Notes: generated by a model from the letters alone, not told the origin. DNA of 64,000 nt from Clostridium sp. C8-1-8 (GCF_009928445.1 NZ_JAABNO010000010.1:117463-181462), one strand, 5' to 3'. Shown: positions 46,545 to 56,557, counted from the stretch's first letter. A program made the numbers and translations.

Positions 46545-46586
46545 AGCCAGTTTTGATGATATAAGTTTATCAAGACTGGCTTTTAT
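46545..46586 (+). terminator. Terminator that is the apparent intron insertion site
   Basis: AGCCAGT...TTGATGA (46545-46559) pairs with TATCAAGACTGGCT (46569-46582), followed by TTTAT. The group II intron sequence begins directly after the T-run at 46587. Confidence 0.8.
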
Positions 46587-47290
46587 GTGTGCCCATAATG
46601 GTCACGTGCTAACCGGTGAAAGTCAGCAATGAAGGGGGGTAGACCCCCAAAATAGCCTAAGACATGGGTTTTTATCGTGAGGTGGAATCTGATGGAAGTC
46701 GACGGCAAAGCCTTGGTCTGAGGTAAAAGAATCATATTTGAGGCTTAACTCTGTGGGCAAACCTGCATAACAAGGTAAAACCCAATAACTATCCGAAACA
46801 GAATGAGTAAATGTGGCAGATATATGAGGCGAAAGTACGTGCCCTTACCTGGATTGGTCTGATAGATACGTACCTAATGGATTAAATTTCTAGGATACAA
46901 CCTATATATTGATATATAGCTGAACTATCAGAAGTCATAGTAACTCCGCTAAACGCGATAGCAGATGAAGGACTGAACATTAGGAGGTTTACAACTTTGG
47001 ATAAATAAAAAAATAAAAATAAAACAAAAAATTCAATATAGAGACCAGTGGAACTTCAAGATAAATCAAAGGTGCCGAGTAAGTCTATGGTTTTACTAAA
47101 TAGGTAAAGCGTAAACGATGAAGTATTTGATACTAGTAGATTACTTGAAGAAGTCCTAGATAGTAAATATAATCCTTTACCTGTAAGGAGAAAAGAAATA
47201 TATAAACAAGATGGTGGAATTAGAATATTAGGGATATGAACTGTACAAGATAGATTGATTCAACAAGCAATTTGTCTTTGCGAAGGAACA
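46587..47290 (+). mobile_element. 3'-truncated group II intron with reverse transcriptase remnant
   Basis: The element begins GTGTGCCC, a group II intron 5' end (GUGYG). The next 450 bases read like domain I, with phrases such as GGTGGAATCTGATGGAAGTC and ACGGCAAAGCCTTGGTCTGA, and stretches near 46840 and 46950 typical of clostridial introns. From about 47041 a decayed reverse transcriptase can be read in fragments: RLLEEVLDSKYNPLPVRRKE, then IYKQDGGIRILGI, a stop, and TVQDRLIQQAICL (the RT-0/1 region). No later RT blocks, maturase domain, or domain V/VI hairpin were found before 47436, so the intron cannot splice or move. Confidence 0.75.
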
Positions 47291-47436
47291 TTTTAAAGCG
47301 ATAGTTAATGACATAGAGTTCAGAGCACCTGAGAATGATCCTTCTGAGCTTATGAATTCTATAGGATAACTACTTGTTTAAGAGATTTATTAAAAGAATT
47401 GATACCAATTTGTAGAGTTATATAAATAGAAATTAG

Positions 47437-47480
47437 TAGGGTTTTATAAGAGCAAAGAGCTTCTATAAAGCCCTATTTTG
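47437..47480 (+). terminator. Rho-independent terminator
   Basis: TAGGGTTTTATA (47437-47448) pairs with TATAAAGCCCTA (47464-47475; one G-T pair) through an AGC-type apical stem and runs into TTTTG. It separates the intron debris from the next operon. Confidence 0.8.
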
Positions 47481-47642
47481 TTCGACAAATTTTGCTATAA
47501 AAAGGTGTTTAAGAAGTTTTGTAGAATTGTAGAATTGTTAAAAAGAACGTAGAAATAGGTATTATAGCGAGAAAAGTTATTAATATTTTGGATATATTTG
47601 TGTTAAGTAGATAAGCGGTTCTTTAAAGGAATATATAGTTAA

Positions 47643-47671
47643 TTTACGTTAATAGATAACTATCGTATAAT
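47643..47671 (+). promoter_or_regulatory. Predicted promoter of the DISARM-like operon
   Basis: TTTACG (-35-like, 47643-47648) and TATAAT (-10, 47666-47671) are separated by 17 bases, which fits a sigma-A promoter. Transcription would start near 47678, about 75 bases before the first gene. Confidence 0.6.
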
Positions 47672-47752
47672 ATATGTAGAGAATTAAATGGAGTTAACAC
47701 TACTAATGCTTGGATATATAATATAGATTGAATTTTAAATGGGGTAGGTAAT

Positions 47753-49729
47753 ATGGAATTATTTTCTAGAAAAGCAAAATCACCGAAAAAATTGGAGGCT
47801 AAGATTTGGCCAAGTAATTTTGAGAATAAAGATTTTTTTTCAAAAGAAGAAAAAGAAATTATGAGATTTGTAAAAAGTAATATTGAAGATGGAAATTTTG
47901 TAGCAGGAGTTAACCCGGTTGGAGAAGGTATAATCAATAAAATATCATATTATTTTTCAAGAAACACAGGATTAATGACGTTTTTAATTATTAATAGGGA
48001 GAAGGAATCTGTAGTTTCCGGAATGGAAATGTTAGAGACTGTAAGTACTAGTCTTGAAAAGCATATTATGAATAGGTTATTGGATTCCAAAGTTCTGTTT
48101 ATGAAAGAGTCAGATAAAAAGTTTCTGAAGATTCCATATAATCATTATGTAGTGCTCCAAAATGTTAACTTAACTACACTAAAGAAAAAAGAAAAAGAAT
48201 TTTTTCGGCAATATGAAAATAAGCTTTTATTTAAAAATTTAACAACTATAAATAATAAGGATATTATTGCTGAAAGCAAATATAATATAGCTGGCTCGGA
48301 TTACCAATTGAGCGAAATAGAAGAGAAGTCAATAATAGAAAGATTGTCACCGGAATATTCAGTTATTATACCGGAAAAGTATGATGAGGATACCATTGAG
48401 AGAGTACCAGCTAAAAAGATAAATACAAGGAGTTTTTCTTTAGATATAACAGGTAAGGAAATAGAATATAAAACTTTTGCGTTAGATGATGAGCAAGTTG
48501 AACTTATAAATGATCTTTCTCTTGGGCACAGACTTATATTAGCAAATCCGGGAGCAGGAAAGAGTGTAGTATTATTGTCAAAAGCCTTTAAAGTATGTAA
48601 GCTTTATCCTGACTCAGAAGTTTTAGTTACCTGCTATAATTCAAATTTAGCTGAATCCTATGGATTTAGAGCTGCCTGTTCCGGTTTCAACGAAGGAAAG
48701 AAGTTGCATATATCAACATTCCATAAGTTTATTTTAAATCTAACCAGGGATACACTAGGATTAAGATTGTCAATTAATGAATTTGATAAGGCGTTGGATG
48801 TGTTGGAACAAGCTATAGACAACGGAAAAATCAAATTAAGATTTAGGGCTATTTTTATTGATGAAGTTCAGATATTTGAACCAAGATGGCTGGATATATG
48901 CTATAAACTTATAAATGCTAATGAAGAACATATTTTCTTGTTAGCTGGAGACTTAAACCAAGATCTTAGAAATATGAGCAAGAAAGGAAAAGCTGTTTGG
49001 CAGCTAGCTAAACTGATACCATCCAACTTTAGAGGAAGAGTAAAATATTTAAATAAGAATTATAGAAATACACGAGAGATTTGTTCCTATATAAATACAC
49101 AGTTAGAATTTATGAATACAAAGACGGAACAAATAGGTGTTAATGTAACAAAGGAATTTGACATAAACACCTTTGGTATTACTGACAGACAGGGTATACC
49201 TGTAACAGTTAAGAGAATAAATAAGTTTGATTTTCAAAAAGAAGTAATAATGAGTGTTAAAGAAATACACAAAAAATATAATGTAGATTATTCAGATATA
49301 GCAATAATATTTCCCTATAAGCTCCAGCCAGTTTTGAAGTATTATCCTCTGGCATGGATAAGATCAGGATTAGATAAAGAGGGAATTTATTATAAAATTA
49401 TATGTCCGGATGGTAAAAACCCAAAAGAGAAATATATTGGTGGAGACGGTGTAGTATTGACAACAGTGGATTCAGCACTGGGACTGGACTTTAGAGCTGT
49501 AATAGTAGCAGCAATTTACCCATTAAGTTATATAAATAGAGATTATAAATTTATAGAAATTACTGAGTGGAATATGCTAAATAATTTTTCTGAAGAGGAA
49601 AAAGAAGCATATCTGAATGGTTTAAGGAAAATATATACTGCTTCATCTCGGGCAAGGGAAATCTTATATGTTCTAAGTGAAGTTAGAGAGAAACTACCAA
49701 TAGATGAATTTATTAAGCCAAAGGAGTAA
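47753..49729 (+). CDS. SF1 (UvrD/Rep-like) helicase, first gene of DISARM-like operon
   Basis: A 658-residue protein. The first 240 residues are not a known domain to me; they are charged and alpha/beta, with YNIAGSDYQLSEIEEKSIIE-like stretches. The helicase core follows: HRLILANPGAGKSVVLLSKA (Walker A, near 265), RAIFIDEVQIFEPRW (motif II, near 370), LLAGDLNQDLRN (motif III), LNKNYRNTREICSYI (motif IV region) and YTASSRAREILYVLSE (motif VI, near 632). GGVVLTTVDSALGLDFRAVI-type motif V is present. The ATG follows GGGGTAGGTAAT. It is the promoter-proximal member of a tight four-gene operon with DrmA- and DrmB-like proteins. It is not the DrmD (SNF2) type and I cannot equate it with a named DISARM subunit. 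Confidence 0.85.
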   Translation: MELFSRKAKSPKKLEAKIWPSNFENKDFFSKEEKEIMRFVKSNIEDGNFVAGVNPVGEGIINKISYYFSRNTGLMTFLIINREKESVVSGMEMLETVSTSLEKHIMNRLLDSKVLFMKESDKKFLKIPYNHYVVLQNVNLTTLKKKEKEFFRQYENKLLFKNLTTINNKDIIAESKYNIAGSDYQLSEIEEKSIIERLSPEYSVIIPEKYDEDTIERVPAKKINTRSFSLDITGKEIEYKTFALDDEQVELINDLSLGHRLILANPGAGKSVVLLSKAFKVCKLYPDSEVLVTCYNSNLAESYGFRAACSGFNEGKKLHISTFHKFILNLTRDTLGLRLSINEFDKALDVLEQAIDNGKIKLRFRAIFIDEVQIFEPRWLDICYKLINANEEHIFLLAGDLNQDLRNMSKKGKAVWQLAKLIPSNFRGRVKYLNKNYRNTREICSYINTQLEFMNTKTEQIGVNVTKEFDINTFGITDRQGIPVTVKRINKFDFQKEVIMSVKEIHKKYNVDYSDIAIIFPYKLQPVLKYYPLAWIRSGLDKEGIYYKIICPDGKNPKEKYIGGDGVVLTTVDSALGLDFRAVIVAAIYPLSYINRDYKFIEITEWNMLNNFSEEEKEAYLNGLRKIYTASSRAREILYVLSEVREKLPIDEFIKPKE

Positions 49730-49736
49730 AATTTTA

Positions 49737-52700
49737 ATGGAAACTGAAAAGAAGAATTATAATATTGTTGCTAATTATTTAACCGAAGAGTATATTAAAA
49801 GAATTTCTGGTGAAGATGTTAGCGATATTTTAATTGGAGACAATCCCAAAGATAGGGTTATGGTTGGTATGTTAGCCGCAGAGAGGGTAAGAAAATCTTA
49901 TGGTGGCGATTATATTGAAAATGATGAAAATAAATATGAGAGCATACCTTCAATAGGAATGAGTTTTATTATTGATAATAATTCAAAGGGAAACTTATTT
50001 GTAAAACCACTAGGCTTTCTCTACTATAAAATAAAGCCAAACTTTAATGATTTTGAAGAGCATACATTAAGAATCTATAGCCAAAAGTATAGAATACAAT
50101 TTGATAACTTGCATCATTTAGAACTATATATTAAAGAAAATGAGGTTAGTGACAAAATAAAACTGTTGCCATTCTATAAAAAAGTCACTTTGGATAAGTA
50201 TTTTGATGAGCCGATTAAGATTAACATTGAAAAACTGAAAAAGGAAAAAACAATAAGTCTAAAAGAAGAGATAGATGAGCATTTAAGTATACTTGTTGAA
50301 GAGATAAAGTCCGAATCCATTTTTATTAATGACAACTTCTTCAAAATAGGGGATATTTCTTCAGAGTATAAATTTAATAGTATTGTTTTAAATAAGCAAT
50401 ATGAGTCAGCATTTCCGGCGTGGAATATAGACATAACTTTGCAACTGTCAGAGTCAGATGATGGGGATAGAGTTACAGTGACATATGTAAATTTATCCGA
50501 AGAAAGAAGTGAGCTTGTAGATGGAACTTATAGTCCACACATATTTAATGCACGATTGAGTGTTAAGGGTGATGAAAATGTTAATTTTAAAGATATTGAG
50601 TTAGATTATTTTATTGATGATTACAGACAAGATGTCTGTGTAAAAGCTATACCTGAGAATGCGTCAATAAAATACAATGAAGTGGAGAATTATCTAATAA
50701 CTGAGAACATACCAATTTATTATCAAAATAGATTAATCACAAGAGATGAGTTTAGCAGCAACACATCTTTTGAAGTATTAATAAAAGAACCAATAAAGAA
50801 TTTGCAATTTATTTTTAATAAGATGCAGGAAGATTTAATAAAGGTTACAGAAAAGTATAAAAGCGATCGTAACAGTGGAAAGTTTTCTTCTATAGCGCTG
50901 GACAACTATAAGAAGGACCTAGAAGGGTATAAGAGGGAAATTAATAGGTTTGAGGATGGAATAAATATTATTAAAACTAATGATATCTCGTATAGAGCAT
51001 TTGTTTATATGAATGAGACTTTCAAAACCAAGTTATATAATGGACAAAAAGTAGTGCCAGGTTGGAGACTTTTCCAATTAGTGTTTATAGTTTCATTAAT
51101 TAATGATATTGTGATTAGCGAATTTGAAAATAATAACAATTTTGGAATTGAAGAGTTAGAAATAGCAGACCTTCTATACTTCCCCACCGGTGGAGGTAAA
51201 ACTGAGGCCTTTTTGGGAGCGGTTGTTTTCACAATGTTTTTTGATAGGCTACGAGGAAAGAATGACGGAGTCTCTGCATTCATAAAGTATCCTCTAAGGC
51301 TATTGTCTATAAATCAGCTTGATAGAATATTGATAACAATATGCAAAGCTGAGTTTGTTAGAAAAAAGTATTCCATTGGACTGAATGAGTTTTCTACAGG
51401 GTATTTTGTTGGAAGTAATAACACTCCAAATAGAATAAAAGATAAGGGAAATTTCATAGAAAAAACCCAAGAAGATTTAAATGAACAATACAGATTAATT
51501 GATACATGCCCAGTATGTGGAGACAAAAAAATTAATGTGCGATTTGATGAAGATAGCTGGAGATTAGTTCACTATTGTGACAATGATAAATGTTCATTAG
51601 CTGAGCTACCACTATGTATGGTTGATAATGAGATATACAGATATATGCCAACAGTTATTGTAAGTACAGTTGACAAATTAGCCGGAATTGGACTGAATTC
51701 AGCATTTAAGACATTATTTGGACAGGTAAAGGCAAAGTGTCCTAAACATGGCTACTCTCACAGAGGAAAGTGTATTGAAAGTGACAATGCAAAATGTCAG
51801 TGTAAATTAGTTCCTGTAAAGGATCTAAAAGATCCTGTTCCAACATTATTTATTCAAGATGAGCTCCACTTGGTAAGAGAAAGCTTGGGAACATTTGCAA
51901 GTCACTATATATCATTTATCAAATATTATTGTGAAAAGCTAGTTCCAGAAAGTCAGAGAAAGAGGATAAAATTTATTGGTGCTACTGCTACAATATCAAT
52001 GTTTCAAGAGCAGATCTGGAACTTATATCATATGGATGGGAGGCGTTTTCCAACGCAATACCCGGCGAAGGAAGGGAACTTTTATTCAATAATTGACCAT
52101 GAGGATGTATCAAGAATTATTATGGGATATGCACCTTATGGGAGATCTGTAACTAATGCGGTGTGGGAATCTACAACTAATCTTAGAATGATAATACATG
52201 ATATAATAAAAGATCTTGATAAAGGTCTAGAAATATTAAAAGAAAAAGGTTTTGAAGGAAATACAGATAAGTTATTAGAAGTATTAAATAATTATTGGGT
52301 TTCAATAAACTATAACAATACGAAGCAAGATGGCATTGAACTTTATAATGCATTTCAAAATCAGGCTAACAATTTATTGAATGATAGAGGCATTAACGAA
52401 TTTAATATTGATCAAATGACAGGTGACGATGGTTTTCAAAAAGTAAGACAAGTATTATTTGAAATTCAAAGCACTAAGGATAAAACTAATTGCACAAATC
52501 TTGTGCTTGCCACTAGTACAATATCTCATGGTGTAGATGAGGATTCATTCAATCAGATGTTCTTCTTTGGAATGCCTAATAATACAGCAGAATACGTACA
52601 GGCATATTCAAGAGTAGGTAGAAAGTATACAGGTATTGTAATAGATATTATAAGGTTAATGAGAGAACGGGATAGATCTTACCTAAAGAATTTTAATCTT

Positions 52701-53126
52701 TTTCATGAAAATAAGGATAGCTTAATCGATGCGGTACCAATAAACAGATGGGCAAAAAATGCTATATACAGTACTCTGCCAGGTATATTGGCAGCCTTAA
52801 TAATTCAGTATTATGAATTTACTAGTGATAAATCATATCTTAGGGCTGTTGAATTGCAGAATATTATTAAGGAAGAAAAAATAGATGTTGAAGATGCTGT
52901 AACAATATTAGTAAACAGCTATGGATGTAATGATTCTGAAAAATCATCTTGGATCTATAGGGATGTTATAAAAGAAGAAATATCGAGAATAATGAATGCA
53001 TTTAAAGAAATTGAGACAAGGGATAAATTCCTAGGGGACTGTATAGGGATGCTATCACGATACGGTAAAAAACCTATGTCTAGTCTTAGAGATACAGAGG
53101 AACAAATAGAAATTAAGATAAGATAA
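49737..53126 (+). CDS. drmA: DrmA-like SF2 helicase
   Basis: A 1129-residue helicase resembling DrmA, the core helicase of DISARM systems. It has a long N-terminal region (1-470), then LLYFPTGGGKTEAFLGAVVF (Walker A, near 481), a zinc-ribbon-like insert (CPVCGDKK ... HYCDNDKC, near 590-620), LFIQDELHLVRESLGTF (motif II as DELH, near 705), KFIGATATISMFQEQIWNLY (motif III), ATSTISHGVDEDSFNQMFFF (motif V) and VQAYSRVGRKYTGIVIDIIR (motif VI, near 960). The DELHLVRE wording and GGGKTEAFLG are typical of DrmA. The ATG at 49737 follows AAGGAG; earlier in-frame starts overlap the upstream gene. The gene is 7 bases after the SF1 helicase and 11 bases before the DUF1998 gene. Confidence 0.85.
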   Translation: METEKKNYNIVANYLTEEYIKRISGEDVSDILIGDNPKDRVMVGMLAAERVRKSYGGDYIENDENKYESIPSIGMSFIIDNNSKGNLFVKPLGFLYYKIKPNFNDFEEHTLRIYSQKYRIQFDNLHHLELYIKENEVSDKIKLLPFYKKVTLDKYFDEPIKINIEKLKKEKTISLKEEIDEHLSILVEEIKSESIFINDNFFKIGDISSEYKFNSIVLNKQYESAFPAWNIDITLQLSESDDGDRVTVTYVNLSEERSELVDGTYSPHIFNARLSVKGDENVNFKDIELDYFIDDYRQDVCVKAIPENASIKYNEVENYLITENIPIYYQNRLITRDEFSSNTSFEVLIKEPIKNLQFIFNKMQEDLIKVTEKYKSDRNSGKFSSIALDNYKKDLEGYKREINRFEDGINIIKTNDISYRAFVYMNETFKTKLYNGQKVVPGWRLFQLVFIVSLINDIVISEFENNNNFGIEELEIADLLYFPTGGGKTEAFLGAVVFTMFFDRLRGKNDGVSAFIKYPLRLLSINQLDRILITICKAEFVRKKYSIGLNEFSTGYFVGSNNTPNRIKDKGNFIEKTQEDLNEQYRLIDTCPVCGDKKINVRFDEDSWRLVHYCDNDKCSLAELPLCMVDNEIYRYMPTVIVSTVDKLAGIGLNSAFKTLFGQVKAKCPKHGYSHRGKCIESDNAKCQCKLVPVKDLKDPVPTLFIQDELHLVRESLGTFASHYISFIKYYCEKLVPESQRKRIKFIGATATISMFQEQIWNLYHMDGRRFPTQYPAKEGNFYSIIDHEDVSRIIMGYAPYGRSVTNAVWESTTNLRMIIHDIIKDLDKGLEILKEKGFEGNTDKLLEVLNNYWVSINYNNTKQDGIELYNAFQNQANNLLNDRGINEFNIDQMTGDDGFQKVRQVLFEIQSTKDKTNCTNLVLATSTISHGVDEDSFNQMFFFGMPNNTAEYVQAYSRVGRKYTGIVIDIIRLMRERDRSYLKNFNLFHENKDSLIDAVPINRWAKNAIYSTLPGILAALIIQYYEFTSDKSYLRAVELQNIIKEEKIDVEDAVTILVNSYGCNDSEKSSWIYRDVIKEEISRIMNAFKEIETRDKFLGDCIGMLSRYGKKPMSSLRDTEEQIEIKIR

Positions 53127-53137
53127 GAGGTGTGAGA

Positions 53138-55042
53138 ATGAAAAGAAGTAAGCATCAAGCAGTTTATAAGTACTTGCCCGGTGTTTGGACAGGATATACG
53201 GATGATAAAGACCCACGTTTAGGTGGGAATTCTGTTACAATAAAAATAAATACTTGGAATTACAGAAATTTAGAAGGGGTATTCACAGATAGAATAGAAG
53301 CGGAGATATTAAGAAATATTAATATATTTGAAAGAAGAGGTGGAAATATACAGTCTTTCTTTCTAAAAAGTAAGGATAACTTTGCATTTGTAGAGCCCGC
53401 AACGGCAGAGGATTTTGAAGATATTAGAGGAGAGGTTTCTCCGTTGGTGTTCTATTGCAGTAATTGCGGAAGTACCCTGTCATTAAGCAACTCAAATTAT
53501 TTAAATAAAAACACATGGACTTGCCAACTTTGCAATACAAGATCGGTAAAGCAGCTACAGATGGTATATACATGTGAATGTGGTTCAGCAGTACCTGTAA
53601 AGTTGCCTTATAAGAAGATTAATGGAAAGCTGATAGATTACAAATATTGGCCAGTTGGTGTTAGAAACGCATATAAGTTTGTTTATAAGGTTGGAAAAAG
53701 TGAAAAGCCTGAAGAAATGAAGCATAAATGCGACTGTGGAGAAGTTTTGCTTCCTCGAAATGCGTCAGATAATGTTAATTTTAGAGCATTAAATATAAAA
53801 ACCATAAAACTTATGGATGAGAAACAAGGGAAATTTTATAAAAATGGTTTAGATGCAAAGAAGATAATCATTGCCTATTGGCTTGCATTAATTTCAGAAA
53901 GTAAGTTTAAAGATATTCTTAATAATATGGAATTTTTCAAAGAGAATGATAATATAAGTGAAATGTCTGAAGAATTTAAAAAGAAAGTTAAAGATTTTAT
54001 GGACTTATTTGGTATAGATGAGGAACAAGCCATAGCAGGTGTTAAAAAGATGGCAAAAAAGGGCGACGATAATAAGAACTCATATATACAGCAGCAAATT
54101 GCTAGCTCAATACCGAACATAGGAATTGATGTTATAGAAGTCCTTGCATCTCAACTGTTGGAGTATGACACTTTGAAAAATGCCATAAGAACTATAACTT
54201 TAGAAGAAGCAATAGAAAAACAAAAAAGCATGAAGATTATTAAAGCAGAAGAGGAGATACACAATATTAATAAAAAATTTGGCATCTACAGTGCGCAAGT
54301 GTCACATGATGTGGAAGTTATTACATCGACATATGGTTTTACTAGAAGGAAAGTTGATCCTAAACAAAGCAGTGCAAAAACTGGATTAGGATTAAAGTCC
54401 TTTAGAAATGAAAAAGAAGGTAGAAACTTAGTTTACACTGCGAAACTTGAGACTGAAGGAATACTGATTGAGTTTGATAAAGTAAAGATAATAAACTGGT
54501 TGTATGATAATAAATTTATTGATGATTCTAAGCTTCCGGACTTGGAAGATGAAACTATTGTAAAGAAGTGGTACTTAGAAAATGTAAAGTGTAGCGAAAT
54601 AACTAGCTTCAATCACTTAGATAAAAATAACCCTGAATCTTCAATAACTCACTATATTTATACACTGCTTCATTCTATATCACATGCATTTATAAAGAGT
54701 GCAGGCTCATTATCAGGCCTAGATAAAAATTCATTATCGGAAATTATTTTGCCAAATACTTGTTCAATATTTATATATGCAAATACAGCTCAGGGAGTTC
54801 CGCTTGGTTCACTGTCAGGTATGTTTGAACAAAACTATAAAATGTTCCTTAGAAAGGCTCAGGAATTAATGCAAAGATGTGTATTTGACCCTATTTGCAG
54901 TGATAGGGATAATGCCTCCTGCAGCTCATGTACTCAATTATCTGAGGTCTGCTGCTGCCATTTCAATATGGACTTAACGAGAAAGTATGTTATTGGGGTT
55001 AAGAGTAAAACAGAAAATATCAAAGGATTTTGGGAGTTTTAA
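53138..55042 (+). CDS. drmB: DrmB-like DUF1998 zinc-binding protein
   Basis: A 634-residue protein like DrmB, which in DISARM forms a complex with DrmA. Several zinc ribbons are visible: FYCSNCGST and CQLCNTR (near 105-130), YTCECGSAV (near 145) and HKCDCGEVLL (near 198). The DUF1998 domain at the end (about 500-620) reads YTLLHSISHAFIKSAGSLSG, IFIYANTAQGVPLGSLSGMF, RCVFDPICSDRDNASCSSCT and QLSEVCCCHFNMDLTRKYVI, with the expected Cys clusters. The ATG at 53138 follows AAGAGGTGTGAGA; a GTG at 53132 lies within the ribosome binding site. Tight spacing to both neighbours supports co-translation with the DrmA-like helicase. Confidence 0.85.
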   Translation: MKRSKHQAVYKYLPGVWTGYTDDKDPRLGGNSVTIKINTWNYRNLEGVFTDRIEAEILRNINIFERRGGNIQSFFLKSKDNFAFVEPATAEDFEDIRGEVSPLVFYCSNCGSTLSLSNSNYLNKNTWTCQLCNTRSVKQLQMVYTCECGSAVPVKLPYKKINGKLIDYKYWPVGVRNAYKFVYKVGKSEKPEEMKHKCDCGEVLLPRNASDNVNFRALNIKTIKLMDEKQGKFYKNGLDAKKIIIAYWLALISESKFKDILNNMEFFKENDNISEMSEEFKKKVKDFMDLFGIDEEQAIAGVKKMAKKGDDNKNSYIQQQIASSIPNIGIDVIEVLASQLLEYDTLKNAIRTITLEEAIEKQKSMKIIKAEEEIHNINKKFGIYSAQVSHDVEVITSTYGFTRRKVDPKQSSAKTGLGLKSFRNEKEGRNLVYTAKLETEGILIEFDKVKIINWLYDNKFIDDSKLPDLEDETIVKKWYLENVKCSEITSFNHLDKNNPESSITHYIYTLLHSISHAFIKSAGSLSGLDKNSLSEIILPNTCSIFIYANTAQGVPLGSLSGMFEQNYKMFLRKAQELMQRCVFDPICSDRDNASCSSCTQLSEVCCCHFNMDLTRKYVIGVKSKTENIKGFWEF

Positions 55043-55048
55043 CAGAAT

Positions 55049-56557
55049 ATGGCGCAAATTTTTCCGGAGAACATCAGTTATATGGGGCCCACGGCTTCTG
55101 AAATAAAAGTATACACGGCACTAAAAGAAAAGCTCAACGATGATTATACTGTCTTTTACTCAATAAAATGGTTTGAGTATGAAGATAGCGTGAAAAAAAT
55201 TTCAGAGTGTGATTTTTTAATATTTAATAAGAATTATGGTTACGTAACATTAGAAGTAAAAGGAGGTACAGGTATAGTTGTTGAAAATAATGATTGGTAT
55301 CTGGTAGACCACGGCGAAAGAAGAAAATTGCGCTGTAGTCCTCATGAGCAAGCAGAGGATAGCATGAGGTACTTTAAAAAATACTTTGAGAGACAATTTA
55401 ATTATACTTTTAATGGTATATATGGTGCTGCAGTAATTTTCCCTAATTTCATAATTGAAAATAAAGAACTTCTGACAAATAGAGCTAAGGAGTTAACTTT
55501 GGACGCACGTGACTTTAATGACCTCTCAGATAAAATTGAAGATATTTTTAAAGTTTGGGCAGGGGATCGCTTTGGATATTTGCGATTTAGTAAATCGCAA
55601 CAGTTAAACTTTATAAATATAGTTAAAAAGAAAATTGCATTGTCGGCTGCGGCAGGTGTGCTCATTGAAAAGATGAATGAGAAGTTAGAATTAATAAATA
55701 GAGTACAAAATAACATTGTATATTTATTGTCTAATTATACTCAACTATATTTAACAGGGGGACCAGGTACTGGAAAGACTAATATCGGAATTAAGTTGGC
55801 TTTTAAGTCTTTCTTCAGTGGTAAGAAAGTCCTATTCATATGTCTGACTGATAACTTAAAAGAATATATCGCAAAACAGTTAAATTATGAAGGTATAGAT
55901 ATCATTACTTCAGTAGAAATTGATCTTCTTGAGAAGAGATATGAAACAATAATTGTTGATGAGGCACAGGATATTGATTCCGAGACGTTATTGAAGATTA
56001 AATCTTTATTAATCGATGATAATTCAGATTTATTTGTACTATACGATGATTTACAGAATGTAACTAATAAATCATTTAATAATTTACTAGATCTTAAATT
56101 TCCGCCATTTTTGCTAAGAGAGAATTTAAGGAATACAAAAAATATATTCAAGTATGCAATAAAGGAAACTAACCTTGGTAAAAATACATTACTTAATGAG
56201 ATAGAGGGACCTGAGCCAGAAAAATATACTTTAAGTAACGAAGTCGAATTATCTGCTCAGATAAATATTCTGTTAGAAGAACTAATAGTTAAGGAATATG
56301 TGCCAATTTCTTCTATAGTAATACTGCTAGATGATTGCAGCAAATATCGTATTGCAAATGAAGAAAAAGTTGCAGGTTGGTCACTGAGACATGGAACAAA
56401 AAAAGATAATTTTATTACAGTTTCAAGTGTTTATGACTATAAAGGATTAGAATCAGATGTTGTTATTTATATACACAGCAAGTATACAAAGAAAAATATT
56501 AATTACATTGGATATACAAGAGCAAGGTTTTATTTGTATGAGATAATTTTGCTATAG
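55049..56557 (+). CDS. NERD-domain nuclease fused to SF1 helicase
   Basis: A 502-residue protein. Residues about 10-125 form a NERD (nuclease-related) domain of the PD-(D/E)XK type: SECDFLIFNKNYGYVTLEVK then GGTG, with D near 54 and E-V-K near 67. An SF1 helicase core follows: LYLTGGPGTGKTNIGIKLAF (Walker A, near 236), TIIVDEAQDIDSETLLKIKS (motif II, near 302), LRENLRNTKNIFKYAI (motif IV), SVYDYKGLESDVVIYIH (motif V) and NYIGYTRARFYLYEIILL (motif VI at the extreme C-terminus). It is the last gene of the operon, starting 6 bases after the DrmB-like stop with a GGGAG ribosome binding site. It could supply the nuclease that this DISARM-like set otherwise lacks, since no PLD-type DrmC is present. 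Confidence 0.88.
   Translation: MAQIFPENISYMGPTASEIKVYTALKEKLNDDYTVFYSIKWFEYEDSVKKISECDFLIFNKNYGYVTLEVKGGTGIVVENNDWYLVDHGERRKLRCSPHEQAEDSMRYFKKYFERQFNYTFNGIYGAAVIFPNFIIENKELLTNRAKELTLDARDFNDLSDKIEDIFKVWAGDRFGYLRFSKSQQLNFINIVKKKIALSAAAGVLIEKMNEKLELINRVQNNIVYLLSNYTQLYLTGGPGTGKTNIGIKLAFKSFFSGKKVLFICLTDNLKEYIAKQLNYEGIDIITSVEIDLLEKRYETIIVDEAQDIDSETLLKIKSLLIDDNSDLFVLYDDLQNVTNKSFNNLLDLKFPPFLLRENLRNTKNIFKYAIKETNLGKNTLLNEIEGPEPEKYTLSNEVELSAQINILLEELIVKEYVPISSIVILLDDCSKYRIANEEKVAGWSLRHGTKKDNFITVSSVYDYKGLESDVVIYIHSKYTKKNINYIGYTRARFYLYEIILL

Noticed and set aside
47041..47290. Retron or DRT-type reverse transcriptase
   Set aside because: The fragments match group II intron RT-0/1 wording and follow a group II domain I; no retron ncRNA or effector is visible.
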